Shown: positions 1 to 5,647, counted from the first letter of the stretch. The stretch is 5,647 nucleotides of DNA from CAKKQX01 sp046313915 (GCA_046313915.1 JBKBXX010000149.1:1-5647); one strand, 5' to 3'. Notes: generated from the sequence alone by a model not told the origin. Program-made: numbers and translations.

Positions 1-550
1 TGAGCGAACATTTTTCGCAACGCTTGTCGAGAATCGGCGCTGGCAGAACGGCGGCATCCAGCAGCGCGCGCACGGCGGTGATGGCATCAATGACACGGCG
101 GCGCAGCGTAGCGTCGATCTTCACCTCGCGCCGCCGCTTCGACTTGGCGTAGAACAGCGCACCAGCGGACACCGGCTTGCCGGTCATCTCCTCCAGGCAC
201 AAAGCCTGCGCGCCCAGTTGCAGATCGTCGCAGGCGGCGATCCAGGACGCCTTGGCGCGGCTGCCGACCTTGTATTCGACTGGATAGGGCGTGCCGTCGG
301 CTTCGAACTCGACCGCGTCGCACTTGCCGATCAGGCCGAGCCGGTCGCTCCAGACCGGGAGGGCACGTTCGACGCGCAGGCCGGCGCGCGTCTCGACGCC
401 GGCTTGGTCGACCTGGCTGTGCACCGCCCGCCCGCGCAGCGTGAAGAGATTCTCGGCGAAGACCTGCTCGATGTGGATCAACGCGCACTGGCGCGGGCAG
501 TAGCACCAGTGCTGGAGGGCCGAGAGGGGGATGGGGTCGCGTTCATCCAC
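1..550 (-). CDS. cas4: Cas4 exonuclease, type I-C (partial, C-terminus off left edge)
   Basis: CRISPR adaptation nuclease of the RecB/PD-(D/E)XK family, which acts with Cas1-Cas2 to select PAM-containing prespacers and trim them. Translating from the GTG at 550-548 gives 183 residues before the window ends. Visible motifs: an N-terminal cysteine cluster C16-Y-C18-P-R-Q-C22; motif I histidine H44 in GRAVH; motif II D78 in GKCD; motif III E92-Y-K94; a Q111-containing helix matching the QxxxY region; and the start of the C-terminal Fe-S ligand cluster, C178-E-K-C181. Family members are about 200-220 residues, so roughly 20-35 are missing. No ATG or TTG lies close upstream in this frame, and the N-terminus (DERDPIPLSALQHW) matches type I-C Cas4, so GTG is the likely start. 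No good Shine-Dalgarno precedes it. It probably relies on coupling to hicA, which it overlaps by 8 nt. Cas1 and cas2 should follow to the left. Confidence 0.93.
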   Translation of the reverse strand, partial: MDERDPIPLSALQHWCYCPRQCALIHIEQVFAENLFTLRGRAVHSQVDQAGVETRAGLRVERALPVWSDRLGLIGKCDAVEFEADGTPYPVEYKVGSRAKASWIAACDDLQLGAQALCLEEMTGKPVSAGALFYAKSKRRREVKIDATLRRRVIDAITAVRALLDAAVLPAPILDKRCEKCSL

Positions 551-797
551 ATTCAGTCGAACAGTCGCTCGAGCAGGGCATCCCGATCGATGCCGTGATG
601 CGCGCCGCGACCGCCACGAGAATCGCCGACAGCGTGCCAATCCGCAACGGATCGTGGTTCGGCACGGTGACGTGATGCTCGCCGTTTTCACTCGTCGTCA
701 GACGGATATGGCTGCCGCTTTGCCGCGTCACGGCATAATCCAACCGACCAAGCCTGCGGATCAGTTCCGTGCCGGACAGATCGCGCGGCACCCTCAT
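543..797 (-). CDS. hicA: HicA-like mRNA interferase toxin, C-terminus frameshifted
   Basis: HicA toxins are small double-stranded-RNA-binding-fold ribonucleases that cleave mRNA (established for the family). The 84-residue product begins MRVPRDLSGTELIRRLG and carries the hallmark GSHIRL segment with the presumed catalytic His30, then GEHHVTVPNHDPLRIGTL, all typical of HicA. After Ala65 the annotated frame continues with atypical residues (RITASIG...CSTECG). The expected HicA ending, HHGIDRDALLERLFD plus stop, is encoded at 600-553 in another frame, so the gene carries a 1-base deletion or 2-base insertion near 601-605. Without the shift the protein would be about 80 residues. The start ATG overlaps the hicB stop (ATGA, 794-797), with an AAGAGG about 10 nt upstream. 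The active-site histidine is intact but the last helix is replaced, so activity is doubtful. The alternatives are a sequencing error or a decaying toxin. Confidence 0.85.
   Translation of the reverse strand: MRVPRDLSGTELIRRLGRLDYAVTRQSGSHIRLTTSENGEHHVTVPNHDPLRIGTLSAILVAVAARITASIGMPCSSDCSTECG
553..605 (-). other. Frameshift in hicA with conserved C-terminal coding sequence in alternate frame
   Basis: In the hicA frame, Ala65 is codon 605-603. If bases 602-601 are skipped, codons from 600 to 556 read HHGIDRDALLERLFD, followed by TGA at 555-553. This is a normal HicA C-terminal helix. The surrounding bases are a GC-alternating run (GCGGCGCGC on the coding strand), where gain of a CG dinucleotide by slippage is plausible. 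There is no classical X-XXY-YYZ slippery heptamer at the site, which argues against programmed frameshifting. The intact-frame stop would sit 2 nt before the cas4 GTG. Confidence 0.85.
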
Positions 798-1000
798 GCG
801 GCCAGCGCCTCTTCGCGGGTGATGTGTAAGCGGATCACGGCCGGTCTCAGTTCCTCATCGAAGTGACAGCGCACAGCATCGCGAACCTGCTCATGCAGTC
901 TCGGTAAATCGTCCGCTTCGGTGAAGATGTCCACGCCGATGGCGCGGGCGACAAAACCGCCCTCCGGGGCTTCCTCGACGATGAAGTGAATTTCGCTCAT
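794..1000 (-). CDS. hicB: HicB-like short antitoxin (HicB family, N-terminal domain only)
   Basis: A 68-residue protein beginning MSEIHFIVEEAPEGGFVARA and continuing with IFTEADDL and VRDAVRCHF. This is the compact HicB fold that binds and neutralises HicA. Related small proteins are often misannotated in databases as 2-oxoisovalerate dehydrogenase subunits. The start at 1000 is chosen because homologous sequence begins there and a GGAGGT lies 7 nt upstream. The open frame continues to 1258, but that part is a shadow of cas7. The gene begins 2 nt after the cas7 stop, and its stop overlaps the hicA ATG by 4 nt, so it is locked into the cas operon. The product ends soon after the HicB core and has no C-terminal ribbon-helix-helix or helix-turn-helix domain, so I infer it cannot bind DNA to autoregulate on its own. 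Expression probably depends on the upstream cas promoter. Confidence 0.87.
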   Translation of the reverse strand: MSEIHFIVEEAPEGGFVARAIGVDIFTEADDLPRLHEQVRDAVRCHFDEELRPAVIRLHITREEALAA

Positions 1001-1002
1001 GT

Positions 1003-1905
1003 TCAACACCTCCGAATCAGTTTGACGTTCGGCGCAACTTCCAATTCCTGCCCGATGGCGACGGGTTGCCCGTCGACCAGCACGGAGTATGCACCGAAGT
1101 CGCGTGCAATGCCGTCGCTGATACGCTTCACCGTCAGCCGCTCGAACAACGCATGGGCCGGGGCGTTGCCGAGCTCGGAGGCATGCTCGAAGACATAGAG
1201 CCCGCGCGTTGCCATTTCGCCACGCGCGGCGGAACGGTCGTGCTCGAACATCTGACAAAGGGCCTGCCAGAACAGTTCGAGGTCATCTACGGAAAAGCCG
1301 GTCTGCTTGGCGAGAAAAGCAGAAACGAAACCGTGGCAGCGATAAAGTCCGTAGGGCACGGTGTGCTTGCGGCCCATGGTGCGGTTATCACCTTCCTGCT
1401 TTTCGGCCTCGGCTTCGGTGGCGACGGCCATGCGGGTGATCGAATGCTCCTGAGCGATCACTGGGTCAATGGAGCGGGCGAAAGTGAGCTGCACCGGGCC
1501 TCTCACCTGGCCGCAATTGATACCGGTGGACATCACGGCGCCGAAGGTGCGCACGTCGAAAAAATTATTGCACATCCATTGCTTCGCATCTTCTACCGCA
1601 TCACCGCCCTTGCGTTTTTTGCTGTCGCCTTCGAGGGCGTCTTCGCGGCCGATGGCGACGTAGGCGCGCTTGTGCTGGGCATTCAATACGGCCTTTTCCT
1701 TGACGTAGATCTCGTAGGGCGGCTGCTCGCCCTTGGCCATGCCGACGTAGTTGCGCACCTTGCGCTTGAGGGAGACGTCGGTGACGAGACCGTGGCCGGT
1801 TTCGATGTCTAGCCGCGGCAGGTTGCCGGCGTCTGGGTCGCCGTTGGGGTTGCCGTCCTTCACGTCGAACAGCAGCACGAAATCGTAGCGGTGATTCAAG
1901 CTCAT
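1003..1905 (-). CDS. cas7: Cas7c (Csd2), Cascade backbone subunit, type I-C
   Basis: Cas7c polymerises along the crRNA spacer to form the backbone of the type I-C Cascade complex in the cytoplasm. The 300-residue product starts MSLNHRYDFVLLFDVKDGNP and contains NGDPDAGNLPRLD and the MSTGINCGQVRGPVQLTFA segment near residue 125, followed by a region with TMGRKHTVPYGLYRCHGFVS. These are signature stretches of the Csd2/Cas7 RAMP family, which is usually about 280-300 residues. Its ATG overlaps the cas8c stop by 4 nt (ATGA, 1902-1905), and an AAGGAG lies 7 nt upstream at 1918-1913 inside the cas8c end, so translation is coupled but also separately initiated, fitting the high Cas7 stoichiometry. 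Its stop is only 2 nt before hicB rather than before cas4, which is the usual next gene in type I-C loci. Confidence 0.96.
   Translation of the reverse strand: MSLNHRYDFVLLFDVKDGNPNGDPDAGNLPRLDIETGHGLVTDVSLKRKVRNYVGMAKGEQPPYEIYVKEKAVLNAQHKRAYVAIGREDALEGDSKKRKGGDAVEDAKQWMCNNFFDVRTFGAVMSTGINCGQVRGPVQLTFARSIDPVIAQEHSITRMAVATEAEAEKQEGDNRTMGRKHTVPYGLYRCHGFVSAFLAKQTGFSVDDLELFWQALCQMFEHDRSAARGEMATRGLYVFEHASELGNAPAHALFERLTVKRISDGIARDFGAYSVLVDGQPVAIGQELEVAPNVKLIRRC
1008..1013 (-). promoter_or_regulatory. Ribosome binding site of hicB
   Basis: The coding strand reads GGAGGT seven bases before the ATG at 1000. The site lies inside the last codons of cas7. It is a near-perfect Shine-Dalgarno and decides the hicB start against the longer open frame reaching 1258. 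It implies strong independent ribosome loading on the antitoxin, in addition to coupling from cas7. Confidence 0.75.
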
Positions 1906-2279
1906 TGCGCTTCTCCTTCGGAAGTATTGGGTTCGGGTTTGCGGGTATAGAAGTCCTGGCGCTGGTGGTAGTAACCGAGCGCGAAACGGCCTTGTTCAGG
2001 CAGTGGCAACAGACGCGGGAAATCGGCGATGCCGTCCATGATTTCGCCGATCAAACGCTCGAAATACGTGCGACGACCTGGTGAGAGTTTTTCCAGATGA
2101 TGGTTTTTCAGTCGCAGCAGGGTCGTAAAGACGGCCACCGGTGTGGACGACGCGGCGCCGTAGTAGCGGTCGCGGATGGTGGCATTGAGGCCGGGGCTGG
2201 CTTCTTCCTGGATTTTTTCCAATACGGCGAACAGGCGGCCGAGCCGGTAGGCAGGGCTGGGATGCTTGGGATCGAGCAT
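1902..2279 (-). CDS. cas11c: Cas11c small subunit, internal translation product of cas8c
   Basis: In type I-C systems the small subunit Cas11c is not a separate gene but is translated from an internal start near the 3' end of cas8c (known from Desulfovibrio vulgaris and other I-C systems). Here an in-frame ATG at 2279 (Cas8c Met465) is preceded by AAGGAG with 9 nt spacing. The product is 125 residues, starting MLDPKHPSPAYRLGRLFAVL, and contains ATIRDRYYGAASSTPVAVF and the helical stretch LLRLKNHHLEKL. This is the expected size and sequence type. It shares frame and stop with cas8c. Cas11c would line the belly of the complex alongside the target strand. The internal start is inferred from sequence and family precedent. 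Confidence 0.85.
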   Translation of the reverse strand: MLDPKHPSPAYRLGRLFAVLEKIQEEASPGLNATIRDRYYGAASSTPVAVFTTLLRLKNHHLEKLSPGRRTYFERLIGEIMDGIADFPRLLPLPEQGRFALGYYHQRQDFYTRKPEPNTSEGEAQ

Positions 2280-3671
2280 GGGTGAAAACTCCTTCTCGGG
2301 GGTAGATGGGAAGATTTGATTGGCCCGGCGAATCTGGCGATTCAAACAAGCCTTGAGGATGGCTGCACGGGGGTACGTGACGCGCCGCTCGGCACGGCAA
2401 CGGTCGACCGCAGCATTGAGCAGCGCCGTCGGATAAGGATTCTCTTCACCGGCAAGCACGGCGCGGACGATCTCGCCGCCGAGGTTGGGCGGAATGTTCT
2501 CGGCCTTGCCCTGCACCGCGATGCTGGTCAGCAGGCGAAAGAGCGGCAGATGACGCGGGTCGTTGGAACCGCGCGCCACCTCCAGATCGTCGAAATGGCG
2601 GCGCAGCCGGCGGCCGAGTTCCGCCACCGTGCCGGTCTGCCAGAAACGCACGGCGATGCGCGCCGCGTTGGGCGCAAGACCCAGTACATGGCAGCGGGTG
2701 TCATCGTCGTCACTGACGAAATGGCCGCTGCGGATCGAACGGTAGAGTGTCTCGAGCGCTCGTGTGCCGCGATCGGGGTCATCCTTTGGCGGCTCGCCGA
2801 AGAGATCGGGCAACAATGTTTCGAAATCACATGGTTTTTCTGCCCAGAACACTGTCGAGGCATCGCCAACCTGCACGCGCTGGCGTGAATCGCGGCCGAG
2901 CAGATGGTTGAGCGCCGTGGTGTAGGCGAAGGCGGCGGGTTTGCCGACCGGGGCGTTCGCGCCTTGCGTCTTGCCATAGGAATTGAAGGCATCGAGATTG
3001 AACGAGACGATGTTGGCGCCGGAGGATTGCGCGCCCCACACGCCTTTGATCGGGGCATGCAACCGCTCTACCGGCGCGTGCTCGCCAGTGACGAGGCAAT
3101 ACGCCATCTCGGTATCTCCTGCTTCTCCAACGACCGCGGCCAAGGCTTTTTTAATTTCCTGATGCTGGCAGATCAGCTCGATCTCGCCTTGCAGTTGCAG
3201 GCCGATGAACGGATTGGATTCGAGAATTTCCGGCCAAAGCGGGTCGGCCGCCAGGGCCGCGAGATCGATGGCGTCGAGAAATTTGCGTACCGCCACCACG
3301 CCCGGCAGGGAGGCGGCCGGCCCGGGCAGGGCATCGATGCGTGCCCGAAAGGCGGCGTGCTGCTCGGCCACCCGTTTGGGTTTGCCACGCATGTCGATGC
3401 CGAGCACATATTCGGCGGTATCCCAGAGCAGGTTCGCCGCCACGCCGGACGAGCGCTTGACGGCGGCCGGCACGAGGAAACGTCGTCCCATGACTTTCTT
3501 GCCTACTTTGCAGCGCGTGTCCTGGATCGGAGGCAACCAGCGGCCTTGGGCATCGATCACGATGATGAAGGGAATTTCCTTTTCTTCCAGGCCGAAGGCG
3601 GGCAGACGTCTTGCCGGATCGGGGTCGGCGACCTTGCGCCAGTAATAGTCGTTGAGGGCTTGCAGGATCAT
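1902..3671 (-). CDS. cas8c: Cas8c (Csd1), large subunit of type I-C Cascade
   Basis: Cas8c is the large Cascade subunit that recognises the PAM and helps recruit Cas3. The 589-residue length is normal for the family. Recognisable stretches are the N-terminus MILQALNDYYWRKVAD, the segment PPIQDTR near residue 50, and the highly conserved Csd1 block around residues 189-260 (MAYCLVTGE, then GVWGAQSSGANIVSFN, then a GKPAAFAYTTALNHLL stretch). The C-terminal part from Met465 is a helical small-subunit-like domain that also encodes Cas11c. The start ATG overlaps the cas5c stop by 4 nt (ATGA, 3668-3671), and a GAGGTG at 3682-3677 sits 5 nt upstream. The stop overlaps the cas7 start in the same way. 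The gene is intact, with no frameshift seen. Long open frames on the opposite strand are GC-driven shadows. Confidence 0.96.
   Translation of the reverse strand: MILQALNDYYWRKVADPDPARRLPAFGLEEKEIPFIIVIDAQGRWLPPIQDTRCKVGKKVMGRRFLVPAAVKRSSGVAANLLWDTAEYVLGIDMRGKPKRVAEQHAAFRARIDALPGPAASLPGVVAVRKFLDAIDLAALAADPLWPEILESNPFIGLQLQGEIELICQHQEIKKALAAVVGEAGDTEMAYCLVTGEHAPVERLHAPIKGVWGAQSSGANIVSFNLDAFNSYGKTQGANAPVGKPAAFAYTTALNHLLGRDSRQRVQVGDASTVFWAEKPCDFETLLPDLFGEPPKDDPDRGTRALETLYRSIRSGHFVSDDDDTRCHVLGLAPNAARIAVRFWQTGTVAELGRRLRRHFDDLEVARGSNDPRHLPLFRLLTSIAVQGKAENIPPNLGGEIVRAVLAGEENPYPTALLNAAVDRCRAERRVTYPRAAILKACLNRQIRRANQIFPSTPEKEFSPMLDPKHPSPAYRLGRLFAVLEKIQEEASPGLNATIRDRYYGAASSTPVAVFTTLLRLKNHHLEKLSPGRRTYFERLIGEIMDGIADFPRLLPLPEQGRFALGYYHQRQDFYTRKPEPNTSEGEAQ
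2289..2294 (-). promoter_or_regulatory. Internal ribosome binding site driving cas11c
   Basis: The coding strand reads GAGAAGGAGTTTTCACCC before the ATG at 2279. AAGGAG ends 9 nt before the start codon. Such a strong Shine-Dalgarno within a coding region, in phase with a Met at the known Cas11c boundary, decides the internal start. The Cas8c residues encoded across it (EKEF) appear in a linker just before the C-terminal helical domain. Confidence 0.8.
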
Positions 3672-4339
3672 CGCCGCACCTCTTCGCCTTCAAATGGCGG
3701 CACTTCGATGACGCCCTTGGTCATCTGGGCGCGGAAAAAGCGCGGCTGCGGGTCGTTTGGTCGGGTGAAATCGAGGTCGAGCAGCATCCAGCCGAGATCG
3801 CGGGTCTCATTGATCGGCGGTGGCTCGGTGGCCGGATCGGTGATGTAGCTAAAGCGCGCCGCGAACTCGCGGCAGCCGAGATAGGGCTGGTTTACACACT
3901 GGCCAGCCCTGGCCCGGCGCTCGAACATGGCGCGGAATTTTTCCGGCGGGTTTGGGTCGAGCCGGTCGGCGCGAATCTCCAGATCGGCATGGATACGGTA
4001 GGCCACGTCGCGCAGGAAGAGGCCGGCGCGCTGTTGCCGCTCATTCTCGATGTTCAGCGCCAAAACGCTATCGCCGCCATTCATCGCCGTTTGCACGTTG
4101 CGCACCGACACCACGGCGCCGACTTCGTTGCGCCGCAGGTTGATCCAGCGGATCGGCTTCAACACCTCGATGCGCCGCACCCGCCAGCGCACCGCCGGTT
4201 TCCAGAAGATGGCCTCGAACACGGCGCGGGCGGCGGAAGGCGTCATCACGTCGTAAGAGACGCGCTCGACCTTCATTTCCGGTCGGGTAAAACAGGCGAA
4301 ATCGCCGGAGACTTCAAGGCAGTAGGTGGCCCAAGACAT
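3668..4339 (-). CDS. cas5: Cas5c (Cas5d), crRNA-processing Cascade subunit, type I-C
   Basis: In type I-C systems Cas5c replaces Cas6. It cuts pre-crRNA within the repeat and stays bound to the 5' handle. The 223-residue product starts MSWATYCLEVSGDFACFTRP and contains the family core EMKVERVSYDVMTPSAAR, WKPAVRW, RRNEVG, a Q102-Q103-R104 stretch and RRARAGQCVNQPYLGCREF. The start at 4339 is chosen because the family sequence begins there and AGGAGG precedes it; the frame upstream to 4387 overlaps cas3 and is not conserved in type. Its stop overlaps the cas8c ATG. Compared with the Bacillus halodurans enzyme (catalytic Tyr46, Lys116, His117, from memory), the matching positions here appear to be Phe45, Lys134 and Phe135, so only the lysine is kept. 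The family varies at these positions, so activity is likely but may use other residues. Confidence 0.95.
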   Translation of the reverse strand: MSWATYCLEVSGDFACFTRPEMKVERVSYDVMTPSAARAVFEAIFWKPAVRWRVRRIEVLKPIRWINLRRNEVGAVVSVRNVQTAMNGGDSVLALNIENERQQRAGLFLRDVAYRIHADLEIRADRLDPNPPEKFRAMFERRARAGQCVNQPYLGCREFAARFSYITDPATEPPPINETRDLGWMLLDLDFTRPNDPQPRFFRAQMTKGVIEVPPFEGEEVRR

Positions 4340-4343
4340 GACT

Positions 4344-4349
4344 CCTCCT
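4344..4349 (-). promoter_or_regulatory. Ribosome binding site of cas5c
   Basis: The coding strand reads GAGGAGGAGTC directly before the ATG at 4339, giving AGGAGG with 4 nt spacing. It lies in the 13-nt gap between the cas3 stop (4355-4353) and cas5c. It supports the start at 4339 over the upstream ATG at 4387, which lies inside cas3. Confidence 0.8.
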
Positions 4350-4352
4350 CGA

Positions 4353-5647
4353 TCAAAGCACCAAAGTCGGCGCTGGCAGGGCGGCATTCTCGTCGACGCG
4401 CAAGCCTAGCACCGGATCGTAAAGCAAATCGTTCTGTTGCACGAAACACCCCGGCTGCACTTCACGCACATCGCCGCTCATCAGCATGCGTTCGACGATG
4501 CGCCTTCTTACCGTCACCGCACAGCGTTGCAGCTTGCGCATCAGCCAGCGATCGGGGCCTTCGCTCTCCATCTTGCCAAGCAAGGCATCGATGCCCGGAT
4601 AGCCAGCGTAGCGCACGTAGACCGTGGCCTGGTCTTCGTCGTCGATCAGGCGGAAGTGGTCGGCGGCGGTGCGGAACTGGACTTCGAGATGCTTGCCCGG
4701 CGTGAGGTCGCGAACGATGCCCTTTTTATCCAGATCGATGCCGTAATACAGGCGGTCGAAATAGGGCTCGAACAGTTCGAGAGCGAGCGGGTCGCCCGGC
4801 CAATTTCGCAGTACGTCGAGGCAGGCATCGGTGGCAAGGCGCTGGTGGCCGGGCGGCGCCGGCTGCGGTGGCTGGAAGACGACGACGCGGCCGCGTTCCT
4901 GTTCTCCTTCGCGGTTGCAGCGGCCGGCGGCCTGGGCGATGGAGTCGAGACCGGCGAAGGCGCGATAGACGACGGGGAAGCTCACGTCGACGCCGGCTTC
5001 GACGAGGCTGGTGCTGACTACCCGCAGCGGCCGCTTGTCCCGCCCTGCGCGTTTGTCTTCAAGTCTTTGCTTGATTTCCGCGATCACCCTGGCCCGGTGC
5101 GCGCCACACATCAGTGCGGAAAGATGCAGCGTGCCTGTGGGCAAAAGCTGCCACAACCTGCGGGCATCATGGCGCGTATTGACGATGGCGAGTACGCAAT
5201 CCTCGCCGACCAGTTCGGCGGCGATTTCCTCCCAGCTAGAGCGCTTGTCTCCGTCGGGCAGTTGAACGTCCACCCGCTTCAAACGCCGATAGAGCTCCGG
5301 CGGATCGGCTATGATCTCGCACACGGTATCCAAGCCGCGCCGGTTTTTCGCGGCGTCGAAATAGCTGCGGCTGGCCAGGGCCGGCTGGGTGGCGGTGCAC
5401 AGCACGACGGTGACGCCATAATGCCGCTTCAGCAGGTTCAGCACGTCGAGGATGGGCTGCAGAAACTCTGGCGGCAGGCATTGCGCCTCGTCGAGTACGA
5501 TCACGCTGTCGATGAGGTTGTGCAGTTTGCGGCAGCGCGAGGTCTTGGCGGCGAAGAGGGATTCGAACAACTGCACGTTGGTGGTGACGATGAGCGGCGC
5601 ATCCCAGTTGTCGCAGGCGAGTCTGGCGGCGGATGTATCGCTCTTGT
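4353..5647 (-). CDS. cas3: Cas3 helicase-nuclease, type I-C (partial, N-terminus off right edge)
   Basis: Cas3 is the effector recruited to Cascade R-loops. It unwinds the target with its superfamily 2 helicase and cuts the displaced strand with its HD domain. The frame is open to the window edge, giving 430 residues; the GTG at 5576 is an internal valine codon, not a start. From the first visible residue the helicase motifs appear in order: LIVTTNVQLFESLF; motif II D52-E-A-Q55; motif III T84-A-T86; motif IV VNTRHDARRL; motif V STSLVEAGVDVSFP; and motif VI QAAGRCNREG. The HD nuclease domain and Walker A are not visible and should lie to the right, since full-length I-C Cas3 is about 730-800 residues. 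The C-terminus (LLYDPVLGLRVDE) is typical of the I-C subtype. Cas5c follows after 13 nt, so cas3 is the likely first gene of the operon. Confidence 0.95.
   Translation of the reverse strand, partial: KSDTSAARLACDNWDAPLIVTTNVQLFESLFAAKTSRCRKLHNLIDSVIVLDEAQCLPPEFLQPILDVLNLLKRHYGVTVVLCTATQPALASRSYFDAAKNRRGLDTVCEIIADPPELYRRLKRVDVQLPDGDKRSSWEEIAAELVGEDCVLAIVNTRHDARRLWQLLPTGTLHLSALMCGAHRARVIAEIKQRLEDKRAGRDKRPLRVVSTSLVEAGVDVSFPVVYRAFAGLDSIAQAAGRCNREGEQERGRVVVFQPPQPAPPGHQRLATDACLDVLRNWPGDPLALELFEPYFDRLYYGIDLDKKGIVRDLTPGKHLEVQFRTAADHFRLIDDEDQATVYVRYAGYPGIDALLGKMESEGPDRWLMRKLQRCAVTVRRRIVERMLMSGDVREVQPGCFVQQNDLLYDPVLGLRVDENAALPAPTLVL

Noticed and set aside
87..506. Minus-strand open frame of 139 codons overlapping cas4.
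   Set aside because: It is rich in Arg, Ala and Pro and has no family resemblance. The overlapping frame from GTG 550 carries all Cas4 motifs.
598..612. Programmed ribosomal frameshifting in hicA.
   Set aside because: There is no slippery heptamer or evident stimulatory pseudoknot. A simple indel in a GC-alternating run explains the pattern better.
794..1000. Annotation of the 68-residue gene as 2-oxoisovalerate dehydrogenase.
   Set aside because: This is a common database misannotation. The protein is far too short, has the HicB core and sits next to HicA.
1001..1258. Upstream extension of the hicB open frame.
   Set aside because: It lies within cas7 in another frame and is unlike HicB. 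The GGAGGT-preceded ATG at 1000 matches family N-termini.
1066..1812. Plus-strand open frame of 248 codons opposite cas7.
   Set aside because: It is a mirror of the cas7 coding sequence with low-complexity His/Gly/Ala-rich content typical of antisense shadows.
2904..3848. Long plus-strand open frame of 314 codons opposite cas8c and cas5c.
   Set aside because: It is antisense to two clear cas genes, spans their junction and has no recognisable domain. It is explained by high GC and codon bias of the real strand.
4340..4387. Upstream ATG at 4387 as the start of cas5c.
   Set aside because: The extra 16 residues overlap the cas3 3' end and are unlike Cas5. The ATG at 4339 has AGGAGG before it.
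5574..5576. GTG at 5576 as the cas3 start.
   Set aside because: The frame stays open to the window edge and encodes conserved Cas3 sequence upstream (CDNWDAPLIVTTN), so this is an internal valine.
1..5647. CRISPR array, tRNA, insertion sequence ends or terminator hairpins.
   Set aside because: The window is almost wholly coding with no gap over 13 nt, and I saw no spaced direct repeats or inverted repeat ends by eye.

Overview
The window is the middle of a type I-C CRISPR-Cas effector operon read entirely from the minus strand, with a small HicB/HicA-type toxin-antitoxin pair spliced into it. The DNA is GC-rich, and the Cas proteins resemble those of proteobacterial I-C systems. I infer a high-GC proteobacterium, possibly beta- or gammaproteobacterial, with low confidence because there is no rRNA or housekeeping gene to anchor it.

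Layout in the direction of transcription (right to left): cas3 C-terminal part (5647-4353, runs off the right edge); cas5c (4339-3668); cas8c (3671-1902) with a nested internal cas11c (2279-1902); cas7c (1905-1003); hicB-like (1000-794); hicA-like (797-543, frameshifted near its end); cas4 N-terminal part (550-1, GTG start, runs off the left edge). Genes are separated by at most 13 nt, and three junctions are 4-nt ATGA overlaps (cas5c/cas8c, cas8c/cas7c, hicB/hicA). No stretch over 300 bases lacks a gene. I see no promoter, terminator, tRNA, insertion sequence or CRISPR array in the window. The promoter should lie upstream of cas3 (right of the window), and cas1, cas2 and the array are expected beyond cas4 (left).

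How the genes work together: Cas5c processes pre-crRNA and, with Cas7c, Cas8c and the internally translated Cas11c, builds Cascade/I-C. Cas3 is recruited to degrade the target, and Cas4 helps choose and trim new spacers with Cas1-Cas2. The HicBA pair sits exactly between the interference genes and the adaptation genes, in the same strand and translational frame chain. This suggests a toxin-antitoxin module co-expressed with, and possibly stabilising or guarding, the CRISPR operon. The toxin appears damaged: its conserved last 15 residues are still encoded, but in a different reading frame.

The most interesting points are the embedded HicBA module, the HicA frameshift and its effect on the cas4 start, and a Cas5c that lacks two of the three catalytic residues described for the Bacillus halodurans enzyme.
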